A stretch of DNA of 64,000 nucleotides from a candidate division BRC1 bacterium HGW-BRC1-1 (GCA_002842095.1 PHCB01000003.1:123194-187193), one strand, 5' to 3'; positions 30,731 to 40,508 are shown, counted from the first letter of the stretch. A program made the numbers and translations. Notes: generated by a model from the sequence alone, not told the origin.

Positions 30731-31627
30731 CTATTGCACCTCTGCATTCAGGTCCTGCGATAGCTGGTGGGCCACGGCCTCATCGGTGGCGCGCGCTTCC
30801 GCGTCATCCTCGGCCATCCAGCGCTTCAGTTCCTCCAGGAAATGGTGGTGGGTCATGTCGTAATGCAACGGGGTGATGGATGTTTTGTTTTGCTTCAACA
30901 CGATGTCGTCCCAGTCGTCTCCCTCGTCCGAGTACACGAGCTTGTCACCCACGTTCTGGTACGTTGTCACCCCGGCGGATTCGTTCACCATGCGGAAGTT
31001 GTCTTCGAAAATGGAATGTCCCATTTTCGAAATGACCACACCCCGCAGGAGTTCCTGCTCGATCGCGGGCACGTTCACATTCAGGAGAATGCCCCGGGGC
31101 AGGCCGCGTTGCGCCACTGACTTTGCGAGGCGGGCCGCGATGGTTGCGGCGTGGGCGTAGTCGTTCGGATTCTGTCCCAGCTTGCGCAGCTTCATGGGGT
31201 CGTCGTCCGGCAGGTTGACGGGGGGCTTGAAGGCCACCGCAAGCGACACCGCTATGGCGGGCAGGCCGGCCATCGTTGCTTCGAGGGCCGCCGCCACCGT
31301 GCCAGAATAGAGAATGCTGGTGCCCGTGTTCTGACCACGGTTGATGCCGGAGATCACGAGGTCCGGCGGGGAGTCTTTCATCAGCACCGTGAGGGCCATT
31401 TTCACGCAATCGGCGGGGGTGCCGTCGATGCCGTAGCCCCACGCCTTTTCCTCGCGGATGTGGCGTCGGGCGGTGATTTCATTGAACACGCTGATGGCGT
31501 GGCCCGTGGCGCTGCGCTCGGAAATGGGTGCCACCACGACCGCATCGGCAAACGTGGAAATATGCTGATACAACGCCCAGATACCAGGCGCATCCACGCC
31601 GTCGTCGTTCGTAATGAGAACCCGCAT
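30731..31627 (-). CDS. surE: 5'-nucleotidase SurE
   Basis: This 298-aa product begins MRVLITNDDGVDAPGIWAL with the metal-binding Asp pair. It continues with VVVAPISERSATGHAIS and ISGINRGQNTGTSILYSGTVAAA, all hallmark SurE segments. SurE removes the 5' (or 3') phosphate from nucleoside monophosphates and acts in nucleotide surveillance. GGGAG precedes the ATG. The ~40-residue C-terminal extension rich in Asp/Glu/Ala (WMAEDDAEARATDEAVAHQ) is longer than in E. coli SurE. It sits between the EamA transporter and the repair nuclease genes on the same strand. Confidence 0.96.
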   Translation of the reverse strand: MRVLITNDDGVDAPGIWALYQHISTFADAVVVAPISERSATGHAISVFNEITARRHIREEKAWGYGIDGTPADCVKMALTVLMKDSPPDLVISGINRGQNTGTSILYSGTVAAALEATMAGLPAIAVSLAVAFKPPVNLPDDDPMKLRKLGQNPNDYAHAATIAARLAKSVAQRGLPRGILLNVNVPAIEQELLRGVVISKMGHSIFEDNFRMVNESAGVTTYQNVGDKLVYSDEGDDWDDIVLKQNKTSITPLHYDMTHHHFLEELKRWMAEDDAEARATDEAVAHQLSQDLNAEVQ

Positions 31628-31712
31628 AAGCTAACTCCCGAGGTTGGTTTGTCTGATTGTTCAGGATAATGAATGACGGGTTGGCGATTCGAAACAAAAA
31701 AAAGGTGGGTGG

Positions 31713-31727
31713 ATGGACGGGATGGAC
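31713..31727 (+). repeat. Period-9 (ATGGACNNN) repeat, 2 units
   Basis: ATGGACGGG occurs twice, at 31713 and 31722, between the surE start and the EamA stop. The next 25 bp carry the GTGGGACCGGCG 12-mer (31739-31750) shared with 17273. Confidence 0.6.
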
Positions 31728-31778
31728 GGGAAGCGGGGGTGGGACCGGCGAGTGTGCCAGCCCCACAATAGAAACTAA

Positions 31779-32723
31779 TTACGCCGCCACATCCAAGTGA
31801 CCATGGTCTGGCTCGCTGGGGGTGGGGCGGTTTCTGTCGGTCAGGTCCACCGTCACGGTTTGGGCCACGTCGGCGTCGCTCATGGTCAGGCATAGCAACG
31901 CGCAGGCTCCGAGCACCAGAGCGCCTCCAAGCAGGAATCTCACCGACATCATTTCGCCGAGAAAGACGACCGCCAGAGCCGCGCTCAGGGGAACCGTGGC
32001 CAGACTCATCACGCTGCCTTCCACGGCGGAGAGCGCCTTGTACGCCTCCGTCATGGCCATTTGCGAGACCATGGCAGTCAGCGCCGCGCCACCCAACAGC
32101 AGCCACGCAATGCCTTGGGGCATTACGAAGCGCGACCACATGAACGGCACCGAGGCCAGTACCGACGCGGCAAGAAACGCGATAACGATCCACGTGCTGC
32201 TTTCCGTGCGACGCAGTTTTCGTATGCTGGTGACGGCAGCGCCCGATAAAACGCCCGAGGCCAAACCGGCGATCTCTCCGGCGGACATCTGCGGTTGCAT
32301 CCCCTGCATGTTCAGCGTGAGGAGCGTGCCCAGCACCGCCACCGCCAGCGCCGCCATGGTGGCGCGTCCGGGGCGCTCGCCCAAGTCAAACCACGCAAAC
32401 ACCACCGCAAACAGCGGATAGGTGTACGAATACAGCATCGCTTTGGTAAGGCCCGCTGTATCGATGGCGTAAAAAAAGAGCAACAACGCTGCGGCCCCAA
32501 ACGCTCCCCGCCAGACCAATCCCCTTACATTGACGGGCCGCGAAGGCCACGCCTTGCGGGCTGCAATCCAGGCCACAAGGGCCATCAGACCCAGCAGGCT
32601 GCGGAAGAAAACCTTCTCGTGGCTGGAAATGGTCGCCGGCACCAGTTTCACGAAAAGCCCCATGAGGGCAAACCCCGCCGCAGATGCGATCATAAGCAAT
32701 CGCCCGCGCGTGGCTGCATTCAT
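31779..32723 (-). CDS. EamA-family (DMT) transporter
   Basis: From ATG 32723 the 314-aa product has about ten transmembrane helices in two EamA repeats (IASAAGFALMGLFVKLV..., then LASGVLSGAAVTSI...), as in drug/metabolite exporters. The final ~35 residues are hydrophilic. An earlier ATG at 32870 overlaps the upstream glycosyltransferase stop as ATGA and would add 49 polar residues not expected of the family; neither start has a clear Shine-Dalgarno, so the start is uncertain. Substrate is unknown. Confidence 0.85.
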   Translation of the reverse strand: MNAATRGRLLMIASAAGFALMGLFVKLVPATISSHEKVFFRSLLGLMALVAWIAARKAWPSRPVNVRGLVWRGAFGAAALLLFFYAIDTAGLTKAMLYSYTYPLFAVVFAWFDLGERPGRATMAALAVAVLGTLLTLNMQGMQPQMSAGEIAGLASGVLSGAAVTSIRKLRRTESSTWIVIAFLAASVLASVPFMWSRFVMPQGIAWLLLGGAALTAMVSQMAMTEAYKALSAVEGSVMSLATVPLSAALAVVFLGEMMSVRFLLGGALVLGACALLCLTMSDADVAQTVTVDLTDRNRPTPSEPDHGHLDVAA

Positions 32724-32866
32724 GCCAGAAAAAAGGGTGAGGGCCGGGAGGTGAAAACCGGAACGGAAGTGAAGCGAAATGCCTCGGGGTGAAACCGGCT
32801 CGACGGAATTCGAGGCCATAGCTCCGTCGGCCATCAGACAGGGACCGCAGTCCCCGGACGACTCAT

Positions 32867-34570
32867 TCATGTCTTTGTGTCAAAACCCTCTACGACGCGC
32901 GCCCGGGCGATATTGCCCGCGGATGGCGGAGCCACCGGGCGGTACAGATAATAATTCCACAAACCGGCCCCTTCTATTCGCCCCACAATACGATAATTCA
33001 TACGCATGGCCTGCAGCATCTCGGGTGTGTAGACATTGGTGGGGTCGGGCGAGGCGATGTCGAAGGCCGTTACAATGAGCGCGAACCTGCCCCGGGCGAG
33101 ATCGTCGAGGAATGGTTTCTGGTCCCACACGCCCTGACGCGCCAGCTCGCTCATGATGAAAGGCTGCAGCAGGGGCGAGCGGTTGGCGAGAAGGTTGAAC
33201 ATGGCCAACTCGCACCACGTTTCGCCGCGCTCGCCACGCACCTGCTGAGCCACGGAACTCCACACGGCGGCTTGGTCGGTTCTGATTTCTCCGCGACTGA
33301 AGGCCCAGTCTTTGCGCCGGTTCATGTGCACGGCCTGGGCAGCGAGGGCCGAGCAAACGAAGAGCGCGACGGCGCGTGCAAAGATAAGGCGGCGTCGTGA
33401 AGTGAACGCGGTGGCAGTAGCCTGCGCGCGGAGCAAGCCCGCGAGCAAATCGCCGGTGCCCAGCGCCCACGCCGCCAACGGTTCCAGCAGGTAATTTTCC
33501 GCAGATCCTTCCTTGCCGATCGCCACCACCTGAATGAGCGAGGTGAGCATGTACCAGGGCAGCGGCGAGCCTTGCCACGAGAGCAGGACTGGCGTGGCTT
33601 TGTTTTCCGATTCAGCGACCGGCCAGTCGCGCAGAACAAATGACGCGATGAGCAGGGTAATCCCGGCCGTCACCAGCCCGGGATAAAACCGCCATATGTG
33701 CGGCAACCAGATCGCCCACAAATCGCGCGGGTGATACGTGTTCACATTGTACGAAACCGTGTTGAGGAAAAACTGCCCGTGGGTGGCCACGGCAAGCCCC
33801 GCGAGAATCAACGCCACGGCTGCGGCAAAACCGAGAAAAAACCGGGCACCACCGCGCCAACCCTCGCGCGCCAGCAGCCACAGGATGATGGCCATGGGGG
33901 CCGCCAACTGGGTCTGTTTGGTGAAGAACGCGAGGACGAACATCGTCGCCACCACAATGCGCACCGGCGTGGAAAATCGTTTGGCGGCGGCGGCCACCAT
34001 CACACCACCCGCAGAGAGGGCCACGGCCAGCATGTCGACGCGGAAATATCCGCCCCAGTTGTTCACCTCCAGCGTGCACAAAAAAAGCAGCGCCGCGACC
34101 CATGCAATAAACAGATTGCGCCGCCGCATGAGAAGCGTGACCGCAATGCCCAGCGTGATAAACATCGCGGACCAGGTGGAAATCGCACGACCCGCCAGCA
34201 GACTTGGAGCTTCGCGATCCACAAACGGCGCGGCCATGGCCATGAAGAGTGGCGGGTATGTACCGACCACGAAAGGTTCCTGATCCAGCTTGCGATAAAT
34301 GGAGCGTCCCTCCGCCAGTTCCATCGACTGCCACAGCAGCGCGCCCTCCTCGTTGTCGAGCTGTATCCATGGCGCGGCCATGGCCGAGGCCATGCGTTGC
34401 ATGGGATAGCGCACGAGAGGAGTATACGCAAATGCGGCCCAGCCGAGAAGCACCAGGCAGACCAGCACAACGACCTTACCACCCCAGGCTTTTGAGGGGG
34501 CGGGTGTTGGGGCCGCTGCCGGCTCAGACGTCGCCTCGACGTCCGGCGCTGGCGTCAGTTCATCCGCCAT
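32867..34570 (-). CDS. GT39/ArnT-like membrane glycosyltransferase
   Basis: This 567-aa integral membrane protein has a Pro/Ala-rich cytoplasmic N-terminus (~30 aa), about ten helices to residue ~390, and a soluble C-terminal domain (~180 aa). The acidic loop after helix 1 (LDNEEGALLWQ) fits the catalytic Asp/Glu loop of GT-C glycosyltransferases that use polyprenyl-phosphate sugars, and the YPPLF motif after the second region is also typical. It probably adds a sugar to an envelope glycan in the periplasm. It overlaps the GT9 gene by 11 bp, which ties it to the same pathway. Confidence 0.8.
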   Translation of the reverse strand: MADELTPAPDVEATSEPAAAPTPAPSKAWGGKVVVLVCLVLLGWAAFAYTPLVRYPMQRMASAMAAPWIQLDNEEGALLWQSMELAEGRSIYRKLDQEPFVVGTYPPLFMAMAAPFVDREAPSLLAGRAISTWSAMFITLGIAVTLLMRRRNLFIAWVAALLFLCTLEVNNWGGYFRVDMLAVALSAGGVMVAAAAKRFSTPVRIVVATMFVLAFFTKQTQLAAPMAIILWLLAREGWRGGARFFLGFAAAVALILAGLAVATHGQFFLNTVSYNVNTYHPRDLWAIWLPHIWRFYPGLVTAGITLLIASFVLRDWPVAESENKATPVLLSWQGSPLPWYMLTSLIQVVAIGKEGSAENYLLEPLAAWALGTGDLLAGLLRAQATATAFTSRRRLIFARAVALFVCSALAAQAVHMNRRKDWAFSRGEIRTDQAAVWSSVAQQVRGERGETWCELAMFNLLANRSPLLQPFIMSELARQGVWDQKPFLDDLARGRFALIVTAFDIASPDPTNVYTPEMLQAMRMNYRIVGRIEGAGLWNYYLYRPVAPPSAGNIARARVVEGFDTKT

Positions 34571-35798
34571 TGGCCGCCAGCCCGCGCATCACGGCCTCGC
34601 CCAGCAACGAGCCGCGCATCGCTTCCATGCAGGTGGGCGTCTTGTCGCAAACCTTCAGGTAGCATGGGCTGCATGCAAAGTCGGTGATAATTTTCTCGCC
34701 CCGATTGAACAGGTCCACTTCCACGGCCGAGGTGCTGCCGAAAATTGCTCCGACCCATTTCTCAAGCGCCACGGCAATGTGCATGGCCAGACTGTCACTG
34801 CTCACCACCAGATCGCACGCCTGCACCACCCCGAAAAACTCTTCGAGGGAATTGTCCGAGCCTGTGGTCAGAAGCGACGTGTAGCGCGCCGCGAGTCGCT
34901 GGTTCATCTCTTCCTCGGCCGGTCCGCCCAGCAGCAGAAGTTGCGCCCGGGGGGCGTTTTCTTTCAGAAAATCGATCAACTCCATCCAACCATCGATGGG
35001 CCATTGCTTCGTGCGAAAGACCGAACCGCAGCCGGTATTGAGCCCGATGCGGGCCGGGCGCTGCGAGACACTGTCTATTTCTGACGAATCACCCACCGAT
35101 TGAAGCGCAGCTGCGTTCGCACACAACTCTTCAATCTCCGCGCACCGGCGTTCTGCCTCCGCCCCAAGGCGCAAAATATAGGGATCGCGCACCCACGGCA
35201 GGCCCGCCATTTCGGCGATAATCTGCGGATAACTTTTGGTGTTCACGCGGAACTTCAACTCGTCGCTCAACCCCAGCAACAAACCATATTGCGCCTCGGG
35301 GTTGAACACCGTCGACGCGCCCCAGAGGGTGGGCGCGAAACCCACCTTCGCGTCGGATTCGAGGTCGCCCGCCAGACTGAGTTGCGCGCGATCCTTCTCG
35401 TAGTTCATCACCAGATTCCAACGGTTGCCTTGCAGCGATTTCACCTGCTCGGGGTTGAAGGGGAGCAACTCGTCGATGAACGGATTATTGCGCAGCAGCG
35501 GCAGTGCCGCCGCCTCGGTGATCCAGGTGACGCTTGCATCGGGATGGGCGCGCTTCAGCGGGGCAAGCAGCGAGGTGGTGCGCAGCACGTCGCCCATGGC
35601 ACCGGTCTTGATGATGAGCACATTGAAACCATCGCCTCGCAGGGGCAGCACACCCGGCCGTTGCGGGAAACCGCTTTGGGCATCGGGCGGCATAAGCGGC
35701 GAATAGTGCGGGCAATCGAGACATTCGTTGCCGTACTTGCAGGGCTTGTACCCGTTATACAGGGAACAATCGAAGCGGATATCCTCGAAGCGCAGCAC
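34560..35798 (-). CDS. GT9 heptosyltransferase-like protein with N-terminal Cys cluster
   Basis: This 412-aa product starts at GTG 35798, supported by GGGAGGT 7 nt upstream. The first 35 residues contain CSLYNGYKPCKYGNECLDC, a likely metal-binding four-Cys module. The ADP-heptose:LPS heptosyltransferase fold follows: VLIIKTGAMGDVLRTTSLL, then IGLNTGCGSVFRTKQWP and ACDLVVSSDSLAMHIAVAL with the Ser/Asp donor-binding loop and GSTSAVE. A second Cys group (CSPCYLKVC, C) lies near the C-terminus. GT9 enzymes build LPS inner core. The Cys cluster is known from relatives in PVC-type bacteria, but its role is unknown. Confidence 0.9.
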   Translation of the reverse strand: MLRFEDIRFDCSLYNGYKPCKYGNECLDCPHYSPLMPPDAQSGFPQRPGVLPLRGDGFNVLIIKTGAMGDVLRTTSLLAPLKRAHPDASVTWITEAAALPLLRNNPFIDELLPFNPEQVKSLQGNRWNLVMNYEKDRAQLSLAGDLESDAKVGFAPTLWGASTVFNPEAQYGLLLGLSDELKFRVNTKSYPQIIAEMAGLPWVRDPYILRLGAEAERRCAEIEELCANAAALQSVGDSSEIDSVSQRPARIGLNTGCGSVFRTKQWPIDGWMELIDFLKENAPRAQLLLLGGPAEEEMNQRLAARYTSLLTTGSDNSLEEFFGVVQACDLVVSSDSLAMHIAVALEKWVGAIFGSTSAVEVDLFNRGEKIITDFACSPCYLKVCDKTPTCMEAMRGSLLGEAVMRGLAANGG

Positions 35799-35903
35799 GC
35801 CTGACCTCCCGGAAATAGGGTTGCGTGGGTGAGAATGCGCTCACTCCCGCTGAGAAAAATCTGGTGGCTCCATCAGATGCTCGGGAGCGGGTGAATCGCT
35901 GAA

Positions 35904-37898
35904 TTACGAATCGGCCGGTTTGGTGCCCGACTCCTCGCTCCACGGCTCGGTACCGCTCAAATCGCTCATGGAAATGTTCTCACCCGGCGCATTACCCGTA
36001 CCGGATTCCGGAGTCTTGCCGATGGTCTGTTCCAGCATTTCCTCCATCTCGTTCTTAATCTGCTCGGCCGTCTCGCGCGGTGTGTGCTTGGCCACTTCTT
36101 CAAACGTTGTGATGCCTGCGCAGATTTTCAACCAGCCGTCCTGCCGCATGGTTTTCATTCCCTGCTTCAGCGCCATCGCATGGATTTCGTCGGTGGAGGC
36201 GTGGTTATAAATCTGGTCGCGAATTTCCTCGGAGATCGGTAGAAGCTCGAAAATGCCCAGTCGCCCACGGTAGCCCGAGTGGGAGCATTCGTCGCAACCG
36301 GTGCCCTTAAAGAAGGTCAGGTCGGTCACATCGGCGGGCTTCACGCCGAAATCCTCGAGTTCCTCCGCCGTGGGCGTATAGGGCTTTTTGCATCCCGAAC
36401 AAACCGTACGCACGAGACGCTGACCAATGATGCCTTCCAGCGTGGAGTTGATAAGGAATGGCTCGATACCCATGTCGACGAGTCGCGTCACGCAGCCGGC
36501 AGCGCTGTTGGTGTGCAACGTGGAGAACACAAGGTGGCCCGTGAGAGACGCCTGAATGGCGATCTGCGCAGTCTCCGCATCGCGGATTTCACCCACCAGA
36601 ATAACGTCGGGATCCTGGCGCAAAATAGCGCGCAGACACCGCGAAAAAGTCAGATCGACCGCTGTGTTGATGTTAATCTGGATGATGCCGTCGAGCTGAT
36701 ATTCCACGGGGTCTTCCGTGGTGATGATCTTTTCGGTGGGGTCGTTGATCTCGTTGAGGGCGGCATACAGAGTTGTGGTTTTGCCGCAACCCGTGGGGCC
36801 GGTAACCAGCAGAATGCCGTTGGGCCGCTCGATCATCTTCAGAAAGCGATCGAGAACGTCCTGCGTCATGCCGATCTGATGCACGCCGATGCGCATCATG
36901 TTCTTGTCCAGCAGACGCATGGCCATGGCCTCGCCGTAAACCACGGGCAGTGTCGAAAGACGAATGTCCACGTCGCGCCCGTCCACGGTCAGTTTCATAC
37001 GCCCGTCCTGGGGGCGGCGGGTTTCAGAAATATCGAGGTTCGACATAACCTTGAAGCGCGAGAGAATGCCGATTTGCCACGACTTCGGCGGGCTGGGAAT
37101 CTCGCGCAACACACCGTCCACGCGGTAACGGATGCGGAGTACGTTGCTGAAAGGTTCGAGGTGAATATCACTCGCGCGCTCCTTGATGGCTTGCAGAAGG
37201 AGCAGGCTGCAGAAACGGATAATGGGCTGGTCGGCACTGATCTGTTCGAGGTCGCTCAGGTCAATGGCGCCGGCTGTTGTTACAAGCGATCCGTCGTCGT
37301 CATCCCTCTCGAAGTCGTCCACCAGATCCTGCAGGTTCACGTCGCCCACACCGTAGTGCAGGTTGATGTAATCGACGATCTCTTCCTCGTGGGCAACCAC
37401 GGCTTCCAGATCCTTCACCTCGCCCCCGGCGAGGGTCAGGCGTAGATCGTCCATGATGCGCACGTTCAGCGGATCGCTGATGGCCACCACCAGCACGCCG
37501 TTGGGGCGCAACTGCACGGGAAACACTTTATAGAAACGGGCGGTCGCGGCAGGGACAAGCTTCAAAAGCTTCGGGGTCAGGTGGCCCTTGGTGGCCTCGG
37601 AAAGTTTAACATAGGGGAGTCCGGCCTGCTCGCTGAGCATCTGCAGCATATTCATGCTGCCGCCCATGGCCATGTCGCCGCTGTAAGACTGCTGGTTTAC
37701 TCTTCCGCCCGCTTCCTCGCTGGACGCAACGGGGTCTTTGCGCAGGGCTTTGGCCAGTTCGGCTTGAAGAACCGGGTCGATGGGACCATCGCGTTTCGCG
37801 CCGCCCTTGTTCTGGTCAGCGCGTTTGGCGGCCTCCCCTTCGAGGGGGTCGTTGCTACCATTGCCCTTGCCGGGCACCAATTTCTTGAAGAATGCCAT
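35904..37898 (-). CDS. pilB: Type IV pilus assembly ATPase PilB/GspE
   Basis: This 664-aa hexameric secretion ATPase has an N-terminal GspE/MshEN domain (LPYVKLSEATKG, ~95-180), RASDIHLEP, Walker A GPTGCGKTTT (~368), the Asp box EDPVEYQ, Walker B ILVGEIRDAETAQIA and the His box STLHTNSA. A four-Cys zinc module (CSGC ... CDEC, ~503-535) is typical of PilB and GspE. It powers pilin extension at the inner membrane. GGAGTG precedes the ATG. No pilT or pilC adjoins, but a prepilin lies at 59741. The acidic/Ser-rich C-tail of ~60 residues is longer than usual. It could equally serve a type II secretion pseudopilus. Confidence 0.95.
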   Translation of the reverse strand: MAFFKKLVPGKGNGSNDPLEGEAAKRADQNKGGAKRDGPIDPVLQAELAKALRKDPVASSEEAGGRVNQQSYSGDMAMGGSMNMLQMLSEQAGLPYVKLSEATKGHLTPKLLKLVPAATARFYKVFPVQLRPNGVLVVAISDPLNVRIMDDLRLTLAGGEVKDLEAVVAHEEEIVDYINLHYGVGDVNLQDLVDDFERDDDDGSLVTTAGAIDLSDLEQISADQPIIRFCSLLLLQAIKERASDIHLEPFSNVLRIRYRVDGVLREIPSPPKSWQIGILSRFKVMSNLDISETRRPQDGRMKLTVDGRDVDIRLSTLPVVYGEAMAMRLLDKNMMRIGVHQIGMTQDVLDRFLKMIERPNGILLVTGPTGCGKTTTLYAALNEINDPTEKIITTEDPVEYQLDGIIQININTAVDLTFSRCLRAILRQDPDVILVGEIRDAETAQIAIQASLTGHLVFSTLHTNSAAGCVTRLVDMGIEPFLINSTLEGIIGQRLVRTVCSGCKKPYTPTAEELEDFGVKPADVTDLTFFKGTGCDECSHSGYRGRLGIFELLPISEEIRDQIYNHASTDEIHAMALKQGMKTMRQDGWLKICAGITTFEEVAKHTPRETAEQIKNEMEEMLEQTIGKTPESGTGNAPGENISMSDLSGTEPWSEESGTKPADS

Positions 37899-38123
37899 GA
37901 TTTAAACACTCCGTAGGGGTCGGCATGCCGCAGGCGCGGAAGATACCTGATGCCCCACAACATAAATCCGGTGATCATCTACAAACAGAAACAAGCAGCG
38001 ACCCCGCACCAACAGTTATGCTTCAAGAAACGCCCAGCGCTGCGAACAATTCAAGCGTGAAGATGACCCCACCGGCGAGAGGCGGACGAAAATGACCACG
38101 CGAGCCATCTTGCCGGCGCGATT

Positions 38124-39107
38124 TCAGGTTGTGCGATTGATGACGTATTCGCTGATTTCCTGCAAGAAATCACGGGTCGTACCCCCGGGCAGGGTTTCCA
38201 GCTGGGCGGCTGCCGAGGTTGCAAACGTGCGCGCTTCTTCCAGTGCATTTTCAATGCCGTGGTATTTGCGGATCATGCCCATGATCAGTTCCGGGTCGCG
38301 GCCGCTTTTCCAAACTGCGGTAAGCTCCGCTCTGTCCGCGTCGCTGGCTGCAGAAAGGGCCAGGATGAGGGGCAGTGTTTGTTTGCCGTTACGGATATCG
38401 GCGCCGTGCTGTTTGCCCGTATCCACCGCGGACGCAGCCATGTCCAGCGTGTCATCGGTAATCTGGAAAGCGATACCGAAGTTCATCCCGTAGCCGGCCA
38501 ACAAACGTGTTTCTTCTTCGTCGGCCCGGGCCAGCAAACCACCCAGCGTGGTGCAGGCGCTGAAAAGATAGGCCGTCTTGCTGCGCACGATGCGCAGATA
38601 ATCTTCGCGGGTCAGGAAAACGTCGCGCTTCTCAATCTGGAATAGTTCGCCCTCGGCCATCTGCGCGGTAACTTTGCACAGCAGGCGCACGACATCCGAC
38701 GAGAGAGCGTCATGGGCCAGATTGAAGGCTTCGGCATACAAATAGTCGGCAATCAGAATAGCCACATCATCGCCCCATTTGGCGTTTACCGTGGGCACAC
38801 CCCGGCGGAGGGGTGCGCAGTCGATGACATCATCATGCAGCAGCGTCGCTGTGTGAAGAAGCTCCAGCGCAGCGCCCATTTTTACATGGTCTTTGCCGGT
38901 GTAACCCATCATGCGGGCCGCTAAAATAGTAAGGATGGGACGCAGACGCTTGCCCTGCCCCGTCTTCAGGTAATCCCCAACCTCGCGCACCAGACGGGTG
39001 TCGCTGGTCAACATCGCCCCTAAATGCTGATCCACGCCGAGAAGGTCCTTGGCGAGGAACTTGTTCAGCCGCACGATGAGGTCTTCTTTATGTGTGACGC
39101 TCGTCAT
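38124..39107 (-). CDS. ispB: Polyprenyl synthetase (octaprenyl-diphosphate synthase-like)
   Basis: This 327-aa trans-prenyltransferase has LRPILTILAARMMGY, the first Asp-rich motif LLHDDVID (~92, with RRGVPTVN after it) and the second motif QITDDTLDM (~218), both DDxxD and therefore catalytic for Mg-diphosphate binding. It condenses IPP onto an allylic diphosphate to build the quinone side chain. Small residues before the first motif suggest a long-chain product but do not fix its length. It is flanked by pilB and sat with gaps of more than 150 bp and is probably monocistronic. Confidence 0.93.
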   Translation of the reverse strand: MTSVTHKEDLIVRLNKFLAKDLLGVDQHLGAMLTSDTRLVREVGDYLKTGQGKRLRPILTILAARMMGYTGKDHVKMGAALELLHTATLLHDDVIDCAPLRRGVPTVNAKWGDDVAILIADYLYAEAFNLAHDALSSDVVRLLCKVTAQMAEGELFQIEKRDVFLTREDYLRIVRSKTAYLFSACTTLGGLLARADEEETRLLAGYGMNFGIAFQITDDTLDMAASAVDTGKQHGADIRNGKQTLPLILALSAASDADRAELTAVWKSGRDPELIMGMIRKYHGIENALEEARTFATSAAAQLETLPGGTTRDFLQEISEYVINRTT

Positions 39108-39190
39108 CTTTTTCTATGCTCATGGCGATGCCACATCGCGGCATGGCGCTTCAACAACTATTGCCCGTTTTGGGCTCAGATTCACCATTT

Positions 39191-39250
39191 GCCCAAGCAT
39201 CCACCCGAACCACACACAAATTCAATGGGGTTCGGGTGGGGCATGGGCTT
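39191..39250. repeat. Long hairpin between ispB and sat
   Basis: CCACCCGAACC (39201-39211) pairs perfectly with GGTTCGGGTGG (39229-39239) around a 17-nt loop, and the flanks pair imperfectly (GCCCAAGCAT with GCATGGGC). No T run follows on either strand. It could be an RNA hairpin at the sat 3' end or a mobile palindromic element. Confidence 0.55.
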
Positions 39251-39262
39251 TAGGTCAGGGCG

Positions 39263-40450
39263 TCAGGACTGGTTGCTGTAGCCGCGGATGAGGATTTCGG
39301 CCACTTCCGCGCGGCTGAATTCCGCGGGAGGAACCTGGCCGGCCACCAGCATCTCGCGAACCTTTGTGCCGCTGAGGGTCACGTGGTGCGATTTGTCGTG
39401 CGGGCAGGTCTTCACGCTGGCCATGTTACCGCACTCGCGGCAGAAGAACGTGTAGTCGAAGAACAAGGGCGTGATGCCCAGTTCAGCCGCCTCGAAGTTG
39501 TCGAAGATGTGATGCGCGTCGAACGTGCCGTAGTAGTTGCCCACCCCGGCGTGGTCGCGTCCCACGATGAAGTGGGTGCAGCCGTAGTTCTTGCGGATGA
39601 GGGCGTGGAAGACCGCCTCGCGGGGGCCGGCATAGCGCATGGCCGCCGGGTTCACACCAATCACCACGCGGTCGGCGGGGTAGTAGGTGCTCACGATTTT
39701 CTCATAGGTCTCCATGCGCAATTCGGGACTCACGTCGTCGCCCTTTGTTGCCCCCACCAGCGGATGCAGGAACAGGCCGTCGCAGATTTCCATCGCCACC
39801 TTTTGCATGTACTCGTGGGCCCGATGAATCGGGTTGCGCGTTTGAAACGCCACGATGCGGCGCCAGCCGCGGTTGAGGAACTCCGCGCGGGATTGCTCGG
39901 GCGTGAGGCGGTATTGCTCGAAATCGTCATGGGCCGGAAGATTAACAACATCGATGGGGCCGCCGAGAAGGAAGTCGCCCTTCGTATAAATTGCGGCCAC
40001 GCCCGGGTGGGCCTGATCCTCGGTGCCATAAACGTGCTTCGCCTCGTGGGCCTTGTCGTGGCGGAATTTGCTCTCCACATGGAGGATCGCCAGTAACACG
40101 CCGGAGCCATCGTAAAGTGCCACGCGGGAGCCTTCCTTGATGGAGGCGGCCTGATCGCCCGCGGTGGAAACCGTCAGGGGAATGGACCATGGCAGGCCAT
40201 TGGCCAGGCGCATGTTATCCACCACACCGCGATAATCGTCGGCGTTGAAAAAACCGGTAATGGGCGACACGGCGCCGACGGCGATAATCTCAACGTCGCT
40301 CGCCTCGCGCTCGTCGAGCACGATCCGCGGTAGCTCGGCGGCTGCGGCAATGGCTTCGGTGCGGGCATCGCCGGTCAGCAGGCGGTTAACAAGTTTCCCG
40401 CCATGGGGGGCAATCTGCCGGATGGGTGCCGGTGTAAGGGTGGTGGCCAT
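39263..40450 (-). CDS. sat: Sulfate adenylyltransferase
   Basis: The 395-aa product from ATG 40450 (AAGGAGAT ~13 nt upstream) is a homo-oligomeric ATP sulfurylase: QTRNPIHRAHEYMQ (HxxH motif, ~207), GRDHAGVGNYYG (~297) and a CRECGN...C...H group (~340) that can bind zinc, as in dissimilatory-type and thermophile enzymes. It forms APS from ATP and sulfate, or the reverse. No APS kinase domain is fused and no apr, cys or dsr gene adjoins, so the direction is undetermined. Upstream in-frame codons to 40618 are translation of the period-9 repeat and not coding. Confidence 0.96.
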   Translation of the reverse strand: MATTLTPAPIRQIAPHGGKLVNRLLTGDARTEAIAAAAELPRIVLDEREASDVEIIAVGAVSPITGFFNADDYRGVVDNMRLANGLPWSIPLTVSTAGDQAASIKEGSRVALYDGSGVLLAILHVESKFRHDKAHEAKHVYGTEDQAHPGVAAIYTKGDFLLGGPIDVVNLPAHDDFEQYRLTPEQSRAEFLNRGWRRIVAFQTRNPIHRAHEYMQKVAMEICDGLFLHPLVGATKGDDVSPELRMETYEKIVSTYYPADRVVIGVNPAAMRYAGPREAVFHALIRKNYGCTHFIVGRDHAGVGNYYGTFDAHHIFDNFEAAELGITPLFFDYTFFCRECGNMASVKTCPHDKSHHVTLSGTKVREMLVAGQVPPAEFSRAEVAEILIRGYSNQS

Positions 40451-40508
40451 GATGTTCTGGGTGATCTCCTTGGGAGTGTGTAAGTGCTTGGTTTTGTATG
40501 GTTCGAGG

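Noticed and set aside
31779..32870. EamA start at 32870 with ATGA overlap
   Set aside because: The 49 added residues are polar and unlike the family, which starts just before helix 1. Kept as an alternative only.
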